A stretch of DNA of 64,000 nucleotides from Capitulum mitella (Eukaryota; Arthropoda; Thecostraca; Pollicipedomorpha; Pollicipedidae). The notes beneath the pieces are model-generated. The model had not been told where the DNA came from, did not search any database, and worked only from the letters and a program-made list of their open reading frames with translations. This document shows positions 1-10,945 of the stretch, piece after piece. Within the stretch, counting starts at the first letter, position 1; each line of letters starts with the position of its first letter. The stretch covers positions 11,692,144-11,756,143 of the forward strand of contig CP099849.1 in NCBI GenBank assembly GCA_030062745.1, written 5' to 3'. A program made the position numbers and the translations under genes.

Positions 1-2042
1 GATTATTCTAATAGCAATATGAATACCAGCAAGTCTAGGAATGAAAGATACCGTTTCGGTTATCACTCGAAAGCGCTGGACTGAGACGGGAAAGAGCGTC
101 CATCGCCGTCGAATAGCTCTGGAAAGAGAACGGCCACTTCTGTCCAAGAATACACGTTGAGAGCATGCCCCTCCCCCGGAGACAAGCAGAACGGTATAGG
201 ATCCACAACGGACATCCGTTCCAGGTGAGTCTCGCGGAGAGTATCCAGCCCGGACTCTGGCAGCCAGCGGACCCAGCGCGCGACGTCCCGCAGTCCAGCC
301 AAGGCAGAAATTGTGGCGCAGCACGGGCCACACCGGAGCCCCGCCGACACCGTGTCCGGACAAAGGTCAGCAGATTACCGGGCTTTAATGCTGCCCCCGA
401 ACGAACGCTGCCGTCCGGTCGAAGATGAGGTGGTCCTCAAAGGCTACGGCGCGGAACCCTGCACCGTGGAGCCCAGTGATACTCCACCGATGACTGATGT
501 CTGGACCGTAAAACATAACAAAGACCACAGCACCGCTAAACATAACGCAGTCTGTACACTACTGTAAACGTCATATCACACTGTTTCGAAGGATACGACG
601 GGAGACTACACATACACGCTTTCCGAAAATATGGCCGACCATTTTTTTCAGAGGAAAAATGCTGCACACGCTGAGTCGCAGACCTCCGTTCCTTCAGCCA
701 TTATTTATAATTAGCGCAACCCCTCATCAACGGCAGCATTAACGGCCCCTATCCCTCCCGACAGATTTCCAGGAGCCGTGACGATTACAGGTAACGTTCA
801 GGACCAGAAACCGGAAGATGGCTGTCGACTTATCCCTCGGCATTTGGCCGCCTACGACAGTTCAGGGGAGCAGCTGGTACCCCTTCACCAGCCATTTTCA
901 AACCTGACGTGGTAAAACAACAAAACGGTGGCCATGTAACTTGGTCTTTTCGCGACGTGATAGTACCTACTCTGACCCTTTCATGTCACACAGTGGCGTT
1001 ATCAGCGACATCGAATGTGGACATGCCAGTGAATTCTGGCTTCCATTGGATCCTATGAACCTGCAGGGCGCTTTTGCAGCGTCCAGAACGACTTTTGACG
1101 ATGAATAGGAATGCTGACTACTACTGCTACGTAATTCAGCGCTCCCAATTACTTCATAACCAATCCGAGGTCAAAAAAGGTCACTGGACTCAATTCATGG
1201 TTCCGAACTAAGATGACTGACCGTAGTAAGGACCAAAGTGCGGTCACCGACACTGTGGGCGACGTACATGAATACGACTAAATAAGAATGAGCACCATTA
1301 AACGCGTAAAACATTCGCTAGACGATGACGACCGTCAATGTACCATAACTTCTCCATGAAATGCTCTCGAAAAAGGGGCAAGAGATAAAGACCTATACAG
1401 TTATTCATCCTAAAATATCCTAGATGTACGTTTAAAAAATCAACTCGGTGTTGCAAAACTCCCGAGCGATCAGAACACTCGTTACGGGCCCACTTGCGAA
1501 AACATCAAGAGGTTCCATTTCGCCATCCGTGCTGGCGAGGGGTAGGGAGCCAACTTGGTGTGACGACAAACTGAGATATAGGTACTGGTTCACAGGACCG
1601 TGATTCCTGATAAAGCGGGAACAAGCTTGGTACAACGTGAATATGGGGCGAACGTGCAGAGCAAAAAAAATGTGGGCCCAACTGGTAAAAACGACCAGGA
1701 ACACCAAGATAATACGCAAATAGCGAGATATTGTACCCAGTGACCGGAACGGACCAAAGAGAAATGGCAAGGCTTTGAGGAACCTCGAAATCATGTTGAA
1801 ATAGGGCGGAAAATCGATCCACCCGTCGATCTATGCGCGTGACGCTTCGACGCACAAGTGTCCCAAAGGCAGCAAAGCAACGCACAGCTTTTCTGGCCGA
1901 CGTTCCAATGTCAGGGACGATGACGGAGAGTGAATGACGGAACCCTGATTACGACATTATACTGTGGCAGATCGGCTGTCAGATATCCAATCCCAAAATC
2001 GCGAGCCGCTCCGTCCAACAGAAGGCACCGCCGCTAACCCAC
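1..2042 (-). other. Start of the first visible Rop/STXBP1 intron
   Basis: This stretch follows the splice donor (GTGGGT on the minus strand, 2042 downward) that ends the first coding exon of the Munc18-type gene, so it should be intron. The conserved continuation expected in this family (a segment beginning A-R-S-Q-L-L-I-L-D-R) was not found on the minus strand here, so the next exon lies outside the window. Open frames exist near 63-350 (minus) and 313-567 (plus), but neither resembles a family I recognise. Base composition is moderate, unlike the AT-rich block that follows the exon. Confidence 0.6.
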
Positions 2043-2715
2043 CTTCTCTGGCGACTCTCCCATGGTCGGCTCGTCCGCCTTGTAGGCGTCCAGCTTCTGC
2101 TGCACCATCTGCGCCAGCTCCACGTTGTACTCGAAGTCGCTGCGGTAGCGCACGCTGGGATACTCGCCGAGCACGGCGCACAGGGTGGCCAGCTGCTGCG
2201 CCATCCGCTCCATCGTCTGGGCGCGACCGGCGGCGCGCGACGGACTGAAGAACACCGGGAACGTTTCCTCGCAGTCCAGCGAGAACACCTGCGACTCCTG
2301 CGGCAGGAACGCGATGTTGATCTCCTTCAGCGCCTTCACGTACTTGGCCACGTTGGCGCTGACCAGCATGTTGAAGCACTCGTCCGGGCAGGCCTCGGTG
2401 AAGAAGATGTGCGCCGCACGGTACATGGTCCGCGTGACGATGGCGAAGTCGTTGATGATAGCGTTGATGGACTTCTCGTTAGGCTGCACCAGGTACACAG
2501 CCTCCAAGTGTTGCAGAGGCTCGCGCTTCTTAAAGATGTCCTTCGACAATGGTGATACCCTCTTGGGCGAGGTCGTGCATCTTGGTACAGGCAGACACCA
2601 TACGCATGCTGAGATCGTCAACAACCAGCACGCGCCAGTCAGGAGTCGACCCTTTCTTCTGCGACTTGATCACAATGTCCATGATCTTCTGCCCTACAAT
2701 CGTTTTGAGCGACAT
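2043..2715 (-). CDS. Rop: Rop/STXBP1 (Munc18-type, Sec1 family) first coding exon, with a 1-base frameshift
   Basis: This exon encodes the N-terminal third of a neuronal Sec1/Munc18 protein, a cytosolic partner of syntaxin that controls SNARE assembly and vesicle fusion. It starts at the ATG at 2715-2713, preceded by an in-frame stop (2739-2737), and encodes 58 residues containing [26 protein letters not shown] and EGITIVE. After one surplus base it continues for 166 residues with [42 protein letters not shown] and [16 protein letters not shown]. These motifs match Drosophila Rop and vertebrate STXBP1 in order and spacing, covering domain 1 (the syntaxin-binding domain) and the start of domain 2. 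The exon ends at a phase-0 donor after EK, where homologues continue with ARSQ. The exon is 673 nt, one more than a multiple of three. An AG preceded by pyrimidines just upstream of the ATG could be the acceptor of a 5'UTR intron. Identity is very secure; whether the frameshift is real is not. Confidence 0.93.
2540..2541 (-). other. Frameshift (one surplus G) inside the Rop exon
   Basis: On the minus strand the frame encoding GITIVE runs into GGACATCTTTAA and stops. Removing one G from the GG at 2541/2540 gives D-I-F-K-K-R-E, which is what the family has at this point (E-D-I-N-K-R-R-E in vertebrates). No intron could fit here. Coding on both sides is otherwise intact over 224 residues, which favours an assembly or sequencing indel, or a recent allele, over an old pseudogene. 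Confidence 0.85.
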
Positions 2716-3462
2716 GGCTGGGCCAAGCAGGGTGCGTCAGGCAATAATGTCAGCTGTTGATGTGCAATCAGGATTCCTGAGAAGACAAACCATGAGTTGG
2801 TTAGGCAGTGACACTGTCATTAAGTGGCTCCATCTGATGATGTATTTTGTTGCAGAGTTCAGCACAGAGAGAGCACAGGGGATGGATTAATTTCAGTACC
2901 TTGCAACCTCATCCTCTAATAATCCCGTGATTTAACAATGAGCACATAACTGCAAATATACATCAAGAACACATTCAGATGAAAACATTCATGGAACTCT
3001 CCACTTTCAACCAATGGATATCAAGCATGTATGCAACTCTATGACACATCAACCACAGAACTTGCATCCTTTTGTCAGAGATTGTCAGAAAAAGACAGCA
3101 CTTTCTGCAAGAAGGCAGGCATATTGTCTGATCAAATCACCTGACCATTGCAAGCGCATGATGCCACTGAACTACCAGTGATGGTTTGAGACAAATTAGC
3201 ATGCATAGTTTGAGGTCCCACTTGTCTCTACTATGCAGGGAATCAATAACTGCAGCCATCCCCATAGCAGTAATGACTGAAGTGTATAATCACATGCAGA
3301 TTTTTTTGTAAGCTATAAATGATACACTGCCAACATATACAACAATATACAACATACATTCAACATACAACAAAGTAAAACACTCTGTGTTTCATGTGTA
3401 CACAGTTCTTAAGAATTTGGCAGAGGTAAAACCATGTTTTATGATCCTTGCTGTTTTAAATC

Positions 3463-4666
3463 AACCCTATTCCCGGAAGGCTAGACGGTATGGTCGGTTC
3501 ACGGTAGGGGGGGGGGCGGATTCGGCCCCCCCTGAGATCTCGAGAACTACTCGTCCGACAACAAACGACAATCGATTTGCCGTGACGTAAACGACATTTT
3601 TATGAAAAGAAATTTTCAAAATTTTGAAATCTGTGGATACAGGGGAGCAAAAACTGTCAAAATGGGGGGCACTTTTGGACTTCTTATAGCTCCGTTGTTT
3701 ATCGACCGATTTCAATGAAATTGGCATGAATCGAGAGATTATGGATAGGGCTTTTACCATGGGTACAAAAATATGAAATTTTGAGAAGATTCATGGGCGT
3801 TCACAGAGTTTAAAAATAGAAGGATTGGTTTTCTAACAAATGAATGACTAAATGAGGCAAAAACACTTTTTTGGCTTCTGCTAGTCATGATATGCTAAAG
3901 AAGCACAAATCACATTACAATGTTTGTATAATGTTAGCATAGGCGGTGCCAGGGACATGAAAAAAGGGGAAACTGTCAAGGTCACATGTTCTTCAGATCA
4001 ACTTGTGACCTTTCACCTTAAATGACCACCAGTGACCTTGGGGTCACTTGGAATGATCTCATGTGCATTTAATATTATCTGTAAATGCTTTCAATCATTT
4101 GAATTTACATTATTTCAAAAATTTCATTTTATGGCTATTACGGTACAGGGTATGCACACTGACATTTTAGGTCATAGCTCCGTGACCCGACCTGATATCA
4201 AGCTGAAACTTGGTACACAAGTAGAGGGCATCGTTCTACGTCATATGTATTCCGGGCTTGGCATTTGAAAAAACGGCGCCGAAATTATTGCAGAAAAACA
4301 AATTTTGTCTTTTGACCTTGATCTGGCCTTACAAAGTGATCTCAGATGAACAAAAATATATCTGCACATTGCCCAACTATTAAGCTATACATCCATATAA
4401 AGTTTTAAGTTTTATATTTAAAGCTCTGTTTTTGGCAGATATTTTCCTTTTAGCCTCAACATGGCCAAAAATGGCATGAGATGCCTCCCAAAAACATTGC
4501 CTGCCTCTGCCCCTGAGCAAAAAAATTTTTGACATTTTGCCATGGCGCATAAAAAGAATAGCTAGGAAAAGTCACCAAGTTTTGTGAAGCTGCATTAAAA
4601 AGCCTGGAATTGGCAATCAAAAAACCCAAGGGGCGGATTCAGCCCCCCCCTGCCGGGAATAGGGTT
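3463..4666. mobile_element. Non-autonomous DNA-transposon-like element with terminal inverted repeats
   Basis: The left end reads AACCCTATTCCCGG (3463-3476) and the right end is its exact reverse complement, CCGGGAATAGGGTT (4653-4666). Just inside each end is a G-run/GGATTC/C-run block (about 3510-3535 and 4630-4650), itself partly palindromic. The interior is AT-rich and non-coding, with long A/T tracts. The layout fits a MITE-like element, but no transposase is present and I could not define a clean target-site duplication. Confidence 0.6.
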
Positions 4667-5629
4667 AAGCACCTCTATGACTTGACTTAAGCATGGCATT
4701 AACCATCTCCTTATGGATGGGTATGTGACAGCCCAGCATTTGGGAGATATGGAATAGCCAGCATAGCCCACCTACTGGGAGACATAGTTGGTCTTCTAAA
4801 TACTAACTTACTAAAGAAAATCACCAATAATGTAGCGGGAAAATTAAATATATTGTATATGACACTCAGTTATGAATTATGATACTCAACAGAACAGCTG
4901 AATGTGTAGTTTATACACCCCACCAGTGCATCAGTTCTATGAGGAAGGATAATTCATTGCTTAAGGCAGACATTTTCCAATTTAATTTTCCTACTACATT
5001 ACTGCTGTTCTTTTTAGCATGCTTTGTGCTCTGATGACAACCTATGTCTCCAGTCTCCAGGTAAAACACATTAATCTATGAGATGATTTCGTTCACCTTT
5101 TTAAATCAAAAACCTTCCAAAAATGCAAATAAAACTAACAGACATGCCAGCCTGCACAACCATCTATTTAACTACACCAGAGCCACAAGGTGGTGCAGGG
5201 TATCAAGACTGCTCTATATATGTCAATTTTTTCCACATTAAATCTTGTCATGGAAGCTGAGTTGACAAAATGCTAAAAAACAAATGTTTTGGCCTACTTT
5301 TCATGCACATGGAAGATCAAATGTGGCACTACTCTGTTCTTGAATGACATCTGGGTATTTTTTTCTTTTGGAAATGCCAGAAAATGTTAGGTCTGGAAGT
5401 GTTTTGTTACACCTTTAGCCAGGCCTTGCAATCAGATGCAGTTTGGTGGTGGTATGGGCTGTGCCACCACTCTTACATCAGACAAAACTTCACATATGGG
5501 TTAAAATTACCCAGCCATGTTAAAAAGTCACAAGAACTGACACATAATCAGCCTGAAACAGTCCTCATCATTCAGAGCACATGCAGAATTCATACAAAGA
5601 ATGCAGACCATCTGTCAGTATCAGGGTTG

Positions 5630-5940
5630 GAATTAAGGTTTTTCTTCTTGGTGTCAGAGTGTAATTTTCATTTTGGAGTACAACATTTTGCAGGGGAATA
5701 CTGGTTTAAGTTGCAGTTCTTGGTGTTAGATATATCATACTTATTAAAAGCAGGTATGACATACCTGCTTCCTACTGAATGAAGAGTTATCTGCTTGCAG
5801 AAATATAAGTCTGTCAACATGGTTATAATGTAGCTTTTTGATGGAGGCACAAGATCAAACCTTTGAAGCATAAAATGTTCTTGGAGCACAAATTCTCTGG
5901 TGGTCTTCAACACCAAAAACAAACACCTTTTCCAACCGTG
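5630..5940 (+). repeat. Dispersed repeat, copy 1
   Basis: A stretch of about 300 bp shares its layout and many blocks with 40205-40510. Shared blocks include TTGGAGTACAA-like and CTGGTTTAAGT sequences, then ACCTGCTTCTTACTGAATG-like, ATTATAATGTAG(C/T)TTTTTG, ACAAGATCAAAC, and finally CTTCAACACC(A/T)AAAAACAA followed by CCTTT(T/C)CCAA. It is non-coding with no obvious terminal inverted repeats, so it may be a SINE or a piece of a larger element. Confidence 0.75.
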
Positions 5941-6855
5941 GTCAGTAACTAAAAAAAATCAGCTTCATGCATGCCAACCATCTGACATGCATGCAGATTT
6001 CATTGAAATGGTGCATGGGGAAAGGGGCACACTGGCAAAGTTCCGAGCATTCTTATACGCCTCAGGCCAGCATCAAACGGTAGATTGTATCACGGGGCGG
6101 ATGAGGTAAACATCTAATACTTACTGCGTTAAGGGCGAGGCAAGCACCAAATCTCTTATACACGTGACAAGACTTACGACTCCGGTCAAGAAACGTTATG
6201 ATTTGTCTGGTGCTGCCACCCACTACCAGCACCGCCTCAACTTCGCACGGACGCCCCCTCCTTTCCAACTCAGTGCCCAACTTGCAATCGATTGTGGACA
6301 AAGGTGTTTGACGTGGCATCTAGTAGCAAAAAAACGAAGTAGATGCTATTTATCAGTCCATAGATGGCAGTGCCAGTGGCCGCTTTCGAAACTGAGATAA
6401 ACAACCGCGGTAAGGGGACCACTGTCAGCGTTTGGTATGAGTGTTGTGTGAGAAGTGCCCGTTGCGTTTGAATCTGATTGTGTTGGAGGGGTCGAAAATA
6501 ACACGGCTAGGTGAGAAGAAGACTCACGTTGAGCTGTGTCAGATTAAAACTGAGAGAAAGTGCTCTGATTGGTCAGACTGTCTGTTTAGAAATCCTGTGA
6601 GGCAATTATGGCGTCAATCATGTTCGACACCAATTCGGTAGAGTTTGAGAAATATCAGTCCGTGTTCAAATGCGCAGCAATGCGAGCGATAAGATAAGGA
6701 GAGGTACTCAAGACTGACTGAACTTCGTCTCGACGTGGATTTCCCATCCGGATATGGCAGCTTATGTGACCTTGTTGCAGGTACTGTATGAATCAGGGGC
6801 TCAGAGAACCGAACATTCCAATGGTGTGAGTCAGACCATGCGGAGAGGATGATGA

Positions 6856-7059
<204 letters not shown>

Positions 7060-8671
7060 TGAAAACATTATTTTATGCTCAGTGATTTCATTTTGTTTAC
7101 CTACTTGGTTTGTTGTAAAATGGCTAGTCTGTGACCATAAATGCAGCCTGATTTCACTTTGAGTGTTGAAATCACAAAATGAATTTGAAATTTGAATAAA
7201 AAAACTGATTTTAATGATCAGATGTATGTCCTTCAGCCCATTAAGTCCTTGTGCTTTCTGCATTAAAAACAGGTAGAGCAGGCAGAACATTTTGTAAGCA
7301 TGTTAGTATCAATGTTTGGTTCTTGACTTTTCAATTCAGTTCTGCTGGCTTTTTATGTTTTATTTTGTTTCATTGCTGAACACTTAACATGTTTCATGTG
7401 CTGCTTGGCTTTGATACCACTGCTGTGTGTTGTGATAAGGTTATCCTGACATCCATGTCTAGGTGCATGTAGACATAGAGCAAAGTGGGAGTTGATTCCA
7501 TTTAGCCATGTGCATAGTGTGTTCTGTAGTTCTGAATTAAAGGTTTGATTAAAAGTATCCATTGCATCCCCCAATATACTTTGTAACTATTTTGACTAAG
7601 AAACCAAGGAACACAAAATGTCTCAAATCTGTTGAACATATTCAGAGGCTGCCATTCTTCATCAGTGGTAGACATTCCTGAGAATGTTTACCCTCTAGTA
7701 GGCATGTAAGAGGTAATTCTGGTATTGTCAGGGCATTCATTATGGGCCCATAATCAAAAGACCTCATAGAATCTTTGTATCTGTCAGTGGTTAGCATGTG
7801 ACCTGCTGAATATCCCTTCACTGCTGTCAGTCCTACTATGCTCCTGTCACTATCCATCCTGTGGGGTCTGCCTCTAAAGTGGTCAGAGATGCTGCCATTG
7901 CGGCCCCACAGTGCGCCGCGCCGCAGCTTCCGGTCGGGCGGGGTTGGTCGGAAACAGCTCTGATTGATGCTCAGCTGAATGGTCGACTGCGTGGTCGACT
8001 GCGTGGCGGGGGGGGGGGGGCGCTGCGGTCTGCTGGCCGTGCACCCATGCAGAGGCGTGAGTAGTTTAGCCAGATTGTCCGCATTGCTTGCAGCCCGGTT
8101 GACGGTCGGTATGTGCACAGAGACAGATTGTCGTGCTGTTGGACGGATTGCTATGTTGTTTTGACTTGGAGACTGAATGTGACAGAAATTCATTCACTGA
8201 CTGATGTGCCTGCTAGTTGTGTTGCATTTGCGAGGATTGCTGATGGCTTAAACTCGATGGCCGTCTGCAGTTTCAGAAATGGTGTGTCCCAGGAGCCCCT
8301 ACCTTCGACGCAGACGAGTTTCCTGAACTGTGCGCCGTATCTCACGGCTACTCATTCAGACACGGCTCTCACGTTGACCTAAGCCGCCATCGCTGGCCCG
8401 AGTTAACACTCGCGGCGTCTCCCTGTCGCTGGGCTATCTCGTTTTGCACCGTTGAGAGCCGTTAATGACGAGAACTCTCGTTCAGAGAGTCCCGTTCAGA
8501 GCAAACAGCCGAAAGGGGCTGTTTGCTGACGTGAGGCTCGGCCTGAATGACAGACCGGTCACCGTGCGGCCCGGCGTGCTACCGTGTAACTTCTGTGCGT
8601 GATCGAAACTGTGTAGCGTTCGGCCCGGCCAGCGGCCTGTCTGAGTCGGGACGGCCCTGTTCGCTGCCGTC

Positions 8672-8842
8672 GGGTCAGGAACGGAACAGTCCTGCTCCCT
8701 GCTGGTGGATCAGGAGCGGGACAGTCCTGCTTCCTGCTGGTGGATCAGGAGCGGGACAGTCCTGCTCCCTGCTGGTGGATCAGGAGCGGGACAGTCCTGC
8801 TCCCTGCTGGTGGATCAGGAGCGGGGCAGTCCTGCTCCCTGC
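8672..8842. repeat. 35-bp minisatellite
   Basis: A unit of 35 bp (CAGTCCTGCTCCCTGCTGGT followed by GGATCAGGAGCGGGA) is repeated about four times, with a partial copy at each end. Copies differ by one or two bases, mainly C/T in the CTGCT(C/T)CCTG part. Because 35 is not a multiple of three, open frames through it change reading from copy to copy, and it is unlikely to be coding. Confidence 0.9.
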
Positions 8843-9254
8843 AGTTTGCGTTCGCTGTGAGACGAGCAGTGCTTCAGCGTGACTAGCAGCGTCGTCTCGG
8901 ATTGAGGCTAGGACAGTGTGGCGTACACGGACTGTTCGGGCGGTTCAGTTTGGTGTCCCGCTCCGGCGGTTCGGTTCGGTCTCACGGCGACTGGTCAGGC
9001 TGCAGCCGTGCGGCCTGACCCAGGTGCGCTGATATCACTCACCGCCAGTGCAGTGCTGCACCGATTTCCTGCTGTCAGGTTTTGGTTGCCAGGCTCTCCA
9101 GAGTACCACGCTGTTTCAGCCGATATGGGCATGTATTGTGATCCTTTGTTGGTAGAACGCCTGATGTATTTACCTGTTTTCATGTTTGCCTTCGCGGACG
9201 AGAATGCCTGAGACCAGCAGAAGCGGGTTATGTGCGGACGTATCGTCTTGAGAT

Positions 9255-9950
9255 GAGGTGTATTCGCAGTGCGCATAGAATATTCTGTCCTGCGTGACAT
9301 CACGTAGTATCTTTTCCGGACGTGTTCGCAGCGTGCCAGTTTTTTGTTCATAGTTTTGTTAGGTTGATGGCAATAACTGCGCATGCAAGACATCACATTG
9401 TCTGCCAGTAACTGACCGGACAAGGATCGTCATGAATCAGCAGTAAATCGCTATGAATCTGCTGCATTTCATGGGTTCGGAGAGACAAATAGCTCAGAGC
9501 TCACATTGTTCAACTCAGTTACTGACTGCCGGTGAGGTAGTATTATAATTTGTGCACGCTTCGGTTCCTGTTTTCCGTGGCAGGCGCCTTCAGACATTGG
9601 CACCGTCGCCAACACAATGCCAAATTAACCCATTAGTCACCGCCACTGCCTGATCCGCACGATTATTTAACAGCGTTGGTCCGCTTGTACTCTGCATGCG
9701 TCGTAACCATAGGAACTGAGCGTAACCGAACCAGTTTGTAAATGAACCTGCTGCGTCATTTCTGTCTAACTTCAATCAAGTGACGGAAAAATATTCTGCG
9801 CGTCCGACAAAGATTCTGCATGATGTCACGTAGACTCTTTGTCGTCGAGTTGCTACGAACACCAAAACGCGCAGAATCTTCATGGTATGACGTCGTGGAT
9901 GACGTCGACGACATAGATTCTACTTCGTCCGGTTCCCTGCGAATACACCC
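9255..9950 (-). mobile_element. TIR element family A, copy 1 (inverted relative to copy 2)
   Basis: The ends are inverted: GAGGTGTATTCGCAG near 9255 and CTGCGAATACACCC ending at 9950. Read on the minus strand, the whole segment aligns with 26325-27040. Shared blocks include GTGACTAATGGGTTAATT-like, GGCAGACA..ATG..GCATGCG(C/T)AGTTATTG, and ends containing AGATTCT next to TGACGTCA-like sequence. Small open frames of both copies share residues such as AV.VTNGLI and CMRSYC, but these look like by-products of sequence homology and not a protein. It is a non-autonomous element. Confidence 0.75.
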
Positions 9951-10299
9951 ATGGTGTCGGCAGTCTGAGTCCGGCCTGGCCTTTCGGTGTCGGTGTCCAG
10001 GTGGGCGGTGGAGGTGTCGGTTGAACGTGACAGACCAGCCGCGACGGCCGCGGGGCAGTCGGACGGCCGTGGCAGGAAAGTCGCGCCCTTCCGGTCCACC
10101 CCTCGGTCCCGCAGTGGAGCGGCAGAGTTCCGGTCAGGACGCAGTCGGAGCTGCAGGTTTCACGGCCGTGGCCAGACCCCCTCGACCGTTCCAGGCCCGG
10201 GAGGGGGAGGGTTGCGGGGTATGTCGGGCAACCTGGCGGGCTCAGTTCCGGTTCGGAGGGGTGTGTCCGTTAGGTGGCTGGGACTGGGGCGGCTGTATG

Positions 10300-10945
10300 G
10301 CTCGTTGGCCCTGGTGATCATAATCTTCTCCCCATTTCGGAAGGTAAAAATCTGGGAGTAACCTTTGATCGCTGTCTCATCTGGGACTCCCACATAACCG
10401 CTGTTACTAGGCGCCATTTTGGAACTAAGTGGCCTATCACATCTGAGGAGTTACCTACCGCCGTCCGTTATCTCCGGTCTTGTCAATGCTCTGGTTCTCT
10501 CGCAGATGCAATATTGTATCTCGGTATATGGCAACGATACTAAAAAATCTCTCGCCTTCAGAAAATCATTGACTTTGCAGCAAGAGTTGTTTTTGGCCGA
10601 AAGAAATTTGATCGTATAGCGGATCTGTTGAGGAGACTGGGCTGGTTCAGCGCGGAGAAACTGGTCTCATACCATACACTGTGCCTGGCGCACAAGGTGC
10701 GCAGCATGGGTGAGCCTGAAACACTGGCCACCGAGTTTTCATGTGTTGCGGAGCTTCGCGACCGACACACCAGGCAGGATGGCAACCCATATGTACCAAG
10801 GTCTCGCACGGAGATGGGTCGGAGACGTTCTTGCAGTCGTGCGGCGCAGCAGCTCAGCTCGTTGCCACCCGATCTGCCGCGGTTCCCCATCTCACTGTTT
10901 GGTGGCCTCCTGAGGCGCCACCAAAGCAGAGATCAGGGGTGATGC
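10300..10945 (+). mobile_element. Decayed non-LTR retrotransposon, 3' end of the reverse-transcriptase ORF
   Basis: Across shifting frames the translation gives NLGVTFD, LSHLRSYLPPSVISGLVNAL, QYCISVYG, IIDFAARVVFGRKK, DLLRRLGWFSAEKLVSYHT and LAHKVRSMGEP. This string of motifs is typical of the C-terminal part of LINE polymerases (thumb and following region) of the CR1/Jockey type found in many invertebrates. Several indels and stops break the frame, so the copy is dead. It lies in the same orientation as the host gene, within par-3 intron 1. The 5' part of the element is missing. Confidence 0.75.

Noticed and set aside
63-350. Minus-strand open frame (...RWVRWLPESGLDTLRETHLERM...) as the next Rop exon
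   Set aside because: It lacks the ARSQLLILDR and following motifs expected after the 2043 donor, and it matches no other Sec1/Munc18 segment.
8008-8020. G-tract (and the similar tracts at about 22659-22673 and 43715-43727) as quadruplex or regulatory elements
   Set aside because: They are simple mononucleotide runs with no further structure that I can support.
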